From Megalopta genalis (taxonomy: Eukaryota > Arthropoda > Insecta > Hymenoptera > Halictidae): a stretch of DNA of 64,000 nt. The stretch spans positions 27,808,689 to 27,872,688 of the forward strand of contig NC_135017.1 of assembly GCF_051020955.1 (NCBI RefSeq). Direction: 5' to 3'. Position 1 is the first letter of the stretch; each line of letters opens with the position of its first letter. A program made the translations under genes and the position numbers. Under the pieces are notes generated by a model, which was not told where the DNA came from, searched no databases, and saw nothing but the letters and a program-made list of their open reading frames with translations. Positions 61,642 to 64,000 of the stretch are shown here, piece by piece.

Positions 61642-62459
61642 CAATAAGTTCTCCCTAATTTCTCTTCAGCTTGCAAACAAAATGGTCAATTTGGGAAGAG
61701 GAGATACGATTATTCGAGCCTTGCACCTCGTTTTTATAATTGTTGGCAATCGGTAACTATAAAAAATCAAGGGTCGGGTGTACATAAATATACAGTAAAT
61801 TCTCCTTAATTTTCCTTCAGCTTTAAACAAAAATGGACGATTCGAGAGGAGGAGATACGATTATTCGAGCCTTGCACCTCATTTTTATAATTGTTGGCAA
61901 TCGGTAACTATAAAAAATTAAAGGTCGGGTGTACATAAATATACAGTAAATTCTCCTTAATTTTCCTTCAGCTTTAAACAAAAATGGACGATTCGGGAGG
62001 AGGAGATACGATTATTCGAGCCTTGCACCTCATTTTTATAATTGTTGGCAATCGGTAACTATAAAAAATTAAAGGTCGGGTGTACATAAATATACAGTAA
62101 ATTCTCCTTAATTTTCCTTCAGCTTTAAACAAAAATGGACGATTCGGGAGGAGGAGATACGATTATTCGAGCCTTGCACCTCATTTTTATAATTGTTGGC
62201 AATCGGTAACTATAAAAAATTAAAGGTCGGGTGTACATAAATATACAGTAAATTCTCCTTAATTTTCCTTCAGCTTTAAACAAAAATGGACGATTCGGGA
62301 GGGGGAGATACGATTATTCGAGCCTTGCACCTCGTTTTTATAATTATTGGCAATCGGCAACTATAAAAATGAGCCGCGAGACTCGAATAATCGTATCTCC
62401 TCTTCCCAAATTGTCCATTTCTATTTACAAGCTGAAGGAAAATTGGGGAGAATTTACTA
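61642..62459. mobile_element. CAGT MITE whose left arm is amplified five times (151-bp period)
   Basis: MITE left ends start at 61642, 61793, 61944, 62095 and 62246, each running through the arm and loop to CGGTAACTATAAAAAAT and a spacer AAGGTCGGGTGTACATAAAT. Only the last has a right arm, ending GGGGAGAATTTACT. The middle copies are almost identical. Confidence 0.92.
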
Positions 62460-62773
62460 TCCACCGTTGGTAACGAGTATACCAGAATAGAAAATTTATA
62501 TATAAAAATTTAAAAATTTATATATGAATAATTAATTATATATGAAAATTTATATATGAAAATTTATATATACCAGACTAGAAAATTTGCTCTAGTACTG
62601 AACGTGACAAAGTAAACGACTTTTGTATTTTAAATTTCTAAGTATCGTCTGCTTTCTATGGGAATCGACACAATATCGAGCAGTGCGATTAAAAAAGATG
62701 AATTACATTTACTATTGAAATTGTATTTACTAGGCGGTGGAGAATGGTAAGGAATTTGCCAGGAGCCTTGGAA
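62460..62773. other. AT-rich spacer and presumed promoter of the 62.8 kb gene
   Basis: Positions 62480-62580 hold repeats of the type AAAATTTATATATGA. From about 62700 the sequence becomes GC-richer toward the start codon, as expected of a promoter. No TATA box at a convincing distance was found. Confidence 0.35.
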
Positions 62774-62784
62774 CGCATGCGCGC
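62774..62784. promoter_or_regulatory. NRF-1/Ewg-like palindrome upstream of the putative mitochondrial gene
   Basis: CGCATGCGCGC matches the core of the NRF-1 palindrome (GCGCATGCGC) with one difference at its left edge. It lies about 25 bp before the proposed start codon. NRF-1-type factors control many nuclear genes for mitochondrial proteins, which agrees with the presequence-like N-terminus. The transcription start is not known, so the site could be in the promoter or the 5' UTR. Confidence 0.35.
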
Positions 62785-62807
62785 ATTTAGTATCATCTGC
62801 CTCAAAC

Positions 62808-63017
62808 ATGGCGACTGTGGTATCGTTGTCACAGAGAATACCTTTGTTATCCCGGCATTTTCGTGGTGCCAAGCGTTCGTACAGCTCGTGGCGTGGCGAC
62901 AGTGTTGTGAAACAATGGAAAAACGGCGCTGGACATTTAGTGGCAGCCTCCATCGCCCTTTTTATCGGATACAAATACACGAAGCCCAACGTGGTTCACG
63001 CCTTGAAATCTCGAAAG
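62808..63017 (+). CDS. Putative first coding exon of a mitochondrial single-pass membrane protein (unrecognised)
   Basis: ATG at 62808 sits in a strong insect start context (CAAAC before, G after). Seventy in-frame codons run to AAG followed by a consensus donor GTATTT at 63018, so the exon ends in phase 0. The N-terminus is rich in Arg, Ser and hydrophobic residues and lacks acids (IPLLSRHFRGAKRSYSSW at about 11-28), as expected of a mitochondrial presequence, and the RSYSS stretch resembles a processing region. One predicted membrane helix follows at about 41-55 (AGHLVAASIALFIGY), then KYTKP and a basic tail. A near-match to an NRF-1 type palindrome lies 26-34 bp upstream. I do not recognise the family; an inner-membrane protein anchored near its N-terminus is the best description. 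Reading through the donor adds 17 unlikely residues before a stop. The rest of the gene lies beyond the right edge. Confidence 0.6.
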
Positions 63018-64000
63018 GTATTTAAACGCTGGCTCACGTTTTCTCTGTTTTGCTATTCTCACCTTCCATAATTCACACGTGTGTACTCGTTCGAAGACTG
63101 GCTGTCGTCTGACTATCATCCAACAATTTTAACAACCGCGGCGCTCTGTCGCTCCGAATAATTTAGTCAATGGATACAAATGATCGAGTTCTCTTGTTTA
63201 TCGGAATCGTTGTTTTGGAGGGGTCATTCCTCGATGACTAGTCCAATTGACCTTGAATGATCCGGAATTGACACGAGTTTGATTGCATCAGCGAACGGCG
63301 ATATCTTTCGACGAGAGAAACGGTTAGGCAACAATGCCAGTGACGTTTCTTGATCGTGGATTATAGGTTAGGAGTGATTCTGAGTGTATAAATATAGAAT
63401 TTGACTCGTAAACACGCCAAAATGGACACCATAGTGAAAAATAAAATATAATTGTTCAAATCTAATGTAATACAAATTTCTCTACATATGAGTAGTATAA
63501 TAGTGTATAAAATAAAAGAGTTCACAAGGAAAATGAAACAAATTTTAATATTATTTGCTAATTCGTCAACTATAAATCATTGTTTTCGTTAATAGTTCAA
63601 TTAAAATTGAGTTCAATTTGTACTTGATTTAAATTAGTGTCTTTGTATTAATCAATTTAGCAATAGAATAAGATATATTATTGAACTTATATTGTTTATA
63701 TATGTAGACTTTTAAAAATAAAGCAAAAAGTTTTAAATATTTTCTACGATGCACGTTTTTCTTGTTTGTTAAAGATACGAATTGGCGACAAATGTTTACA
63801 TTACTATACGCTGTTTTTAAACAGGTCGACATTAAATGAACTTTTGATTTGAAATTAGAATGAAATATTTGTATAAACGAAACACAGAATAAGACTACAC
63901 ATGTTCAGTTTAATTAACTTCTTGCCTTATGATATTGAATGCAAATAGTTGTTTCATTAATTACTATTTTTATTGAACTCTGAAATCTTAGAACTCTATT
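63018..64000 (+). other. Presumed first intron of the 62.8 kb gene
   Basis: It begins with the donor GTATTT. The first 350 bp are moderately GC-rich and might contain intronic control sequence; the rest is AT-rich. No further exon was identified before the window ends. Confidence 0.45.

Noticed and set aside
1..64000. tRNA, rRNA and well-known insect microRNAs
   Set aside because: Visual search for T-loop motifs and for let-7, bantam and miR-1 mature sequences found none; a covariance-model scan was not possible.

Overview
The window looks like AT-rich insect nuclear DNA, most likely from a hymenopteran (ant, bee or wasp; inferred from repeat style and gene content, not proven). It is gene-poor. 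Two coding exons can be supported. The first is a large GC-rich terminal exon of a branchless-like fibroblast growth factor at 31049-32578 (+). The second, at 62808-63017 (+), is probably the first coding exon of a small mitochondrial membrane protein that I do not recognise.

Layout. Positions 1-31048 are probably the last intron of the FGF gene and/or upstream intergenic DNA; I found no earlier FGF exon, so the intron would exceed 31 kb. This stretch is packed with repeats: piggyBac-like elements with TTAA target sites, palindromic Tc1/mariner-type MITEs with TIRs beginning CAGTAAATTCTCC, a mariner remnant with internal triplication, a TIR transposon carrying a PHD-finger fragment, and several tandem arrays. 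One array (47-bp unit) carries the DRE/BEAF-type palindrome TATCGATA in nearly every unit. A roughly 632-bp composite repeat, three full copies plus a partial one, ends about 55 bp before the FGF exon. After the stop codon, 32579-33619 is probable 3' UTR. The block 35327-39480 has few repeats and carries UTR-like motifs, so it may be distal 3' UTR or a noncoding transcript. From 40 to 62 kb there are more piggyBac MITEs, AT satellites, tandem repeats and a scattered degenerate minisatellite, interrupted by GC-richer islands (about 49.0-50.3, 52.2-53.7 and 59.1-59.8 kb) without recognisable proteins. The window ends in the first intron of the putative mitochondrial gene.

The richest story is transposon biology. 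At least a dozen piggyBac-like copies fall into several TIR families. Some keep N- or C-terminal transposase pieces, and one locus (8091-9778) holds three nested elements. Paralogous empty sites inside the window support the TTAA duplication for one piggyBac MITE and a short (2-4 bp) duplication for a separate GAGCCG-TIR MITE. No tRNA, rRNA, CRISPR array or intact transposase was seen. I ran no searches; family names rest on motif recognition.
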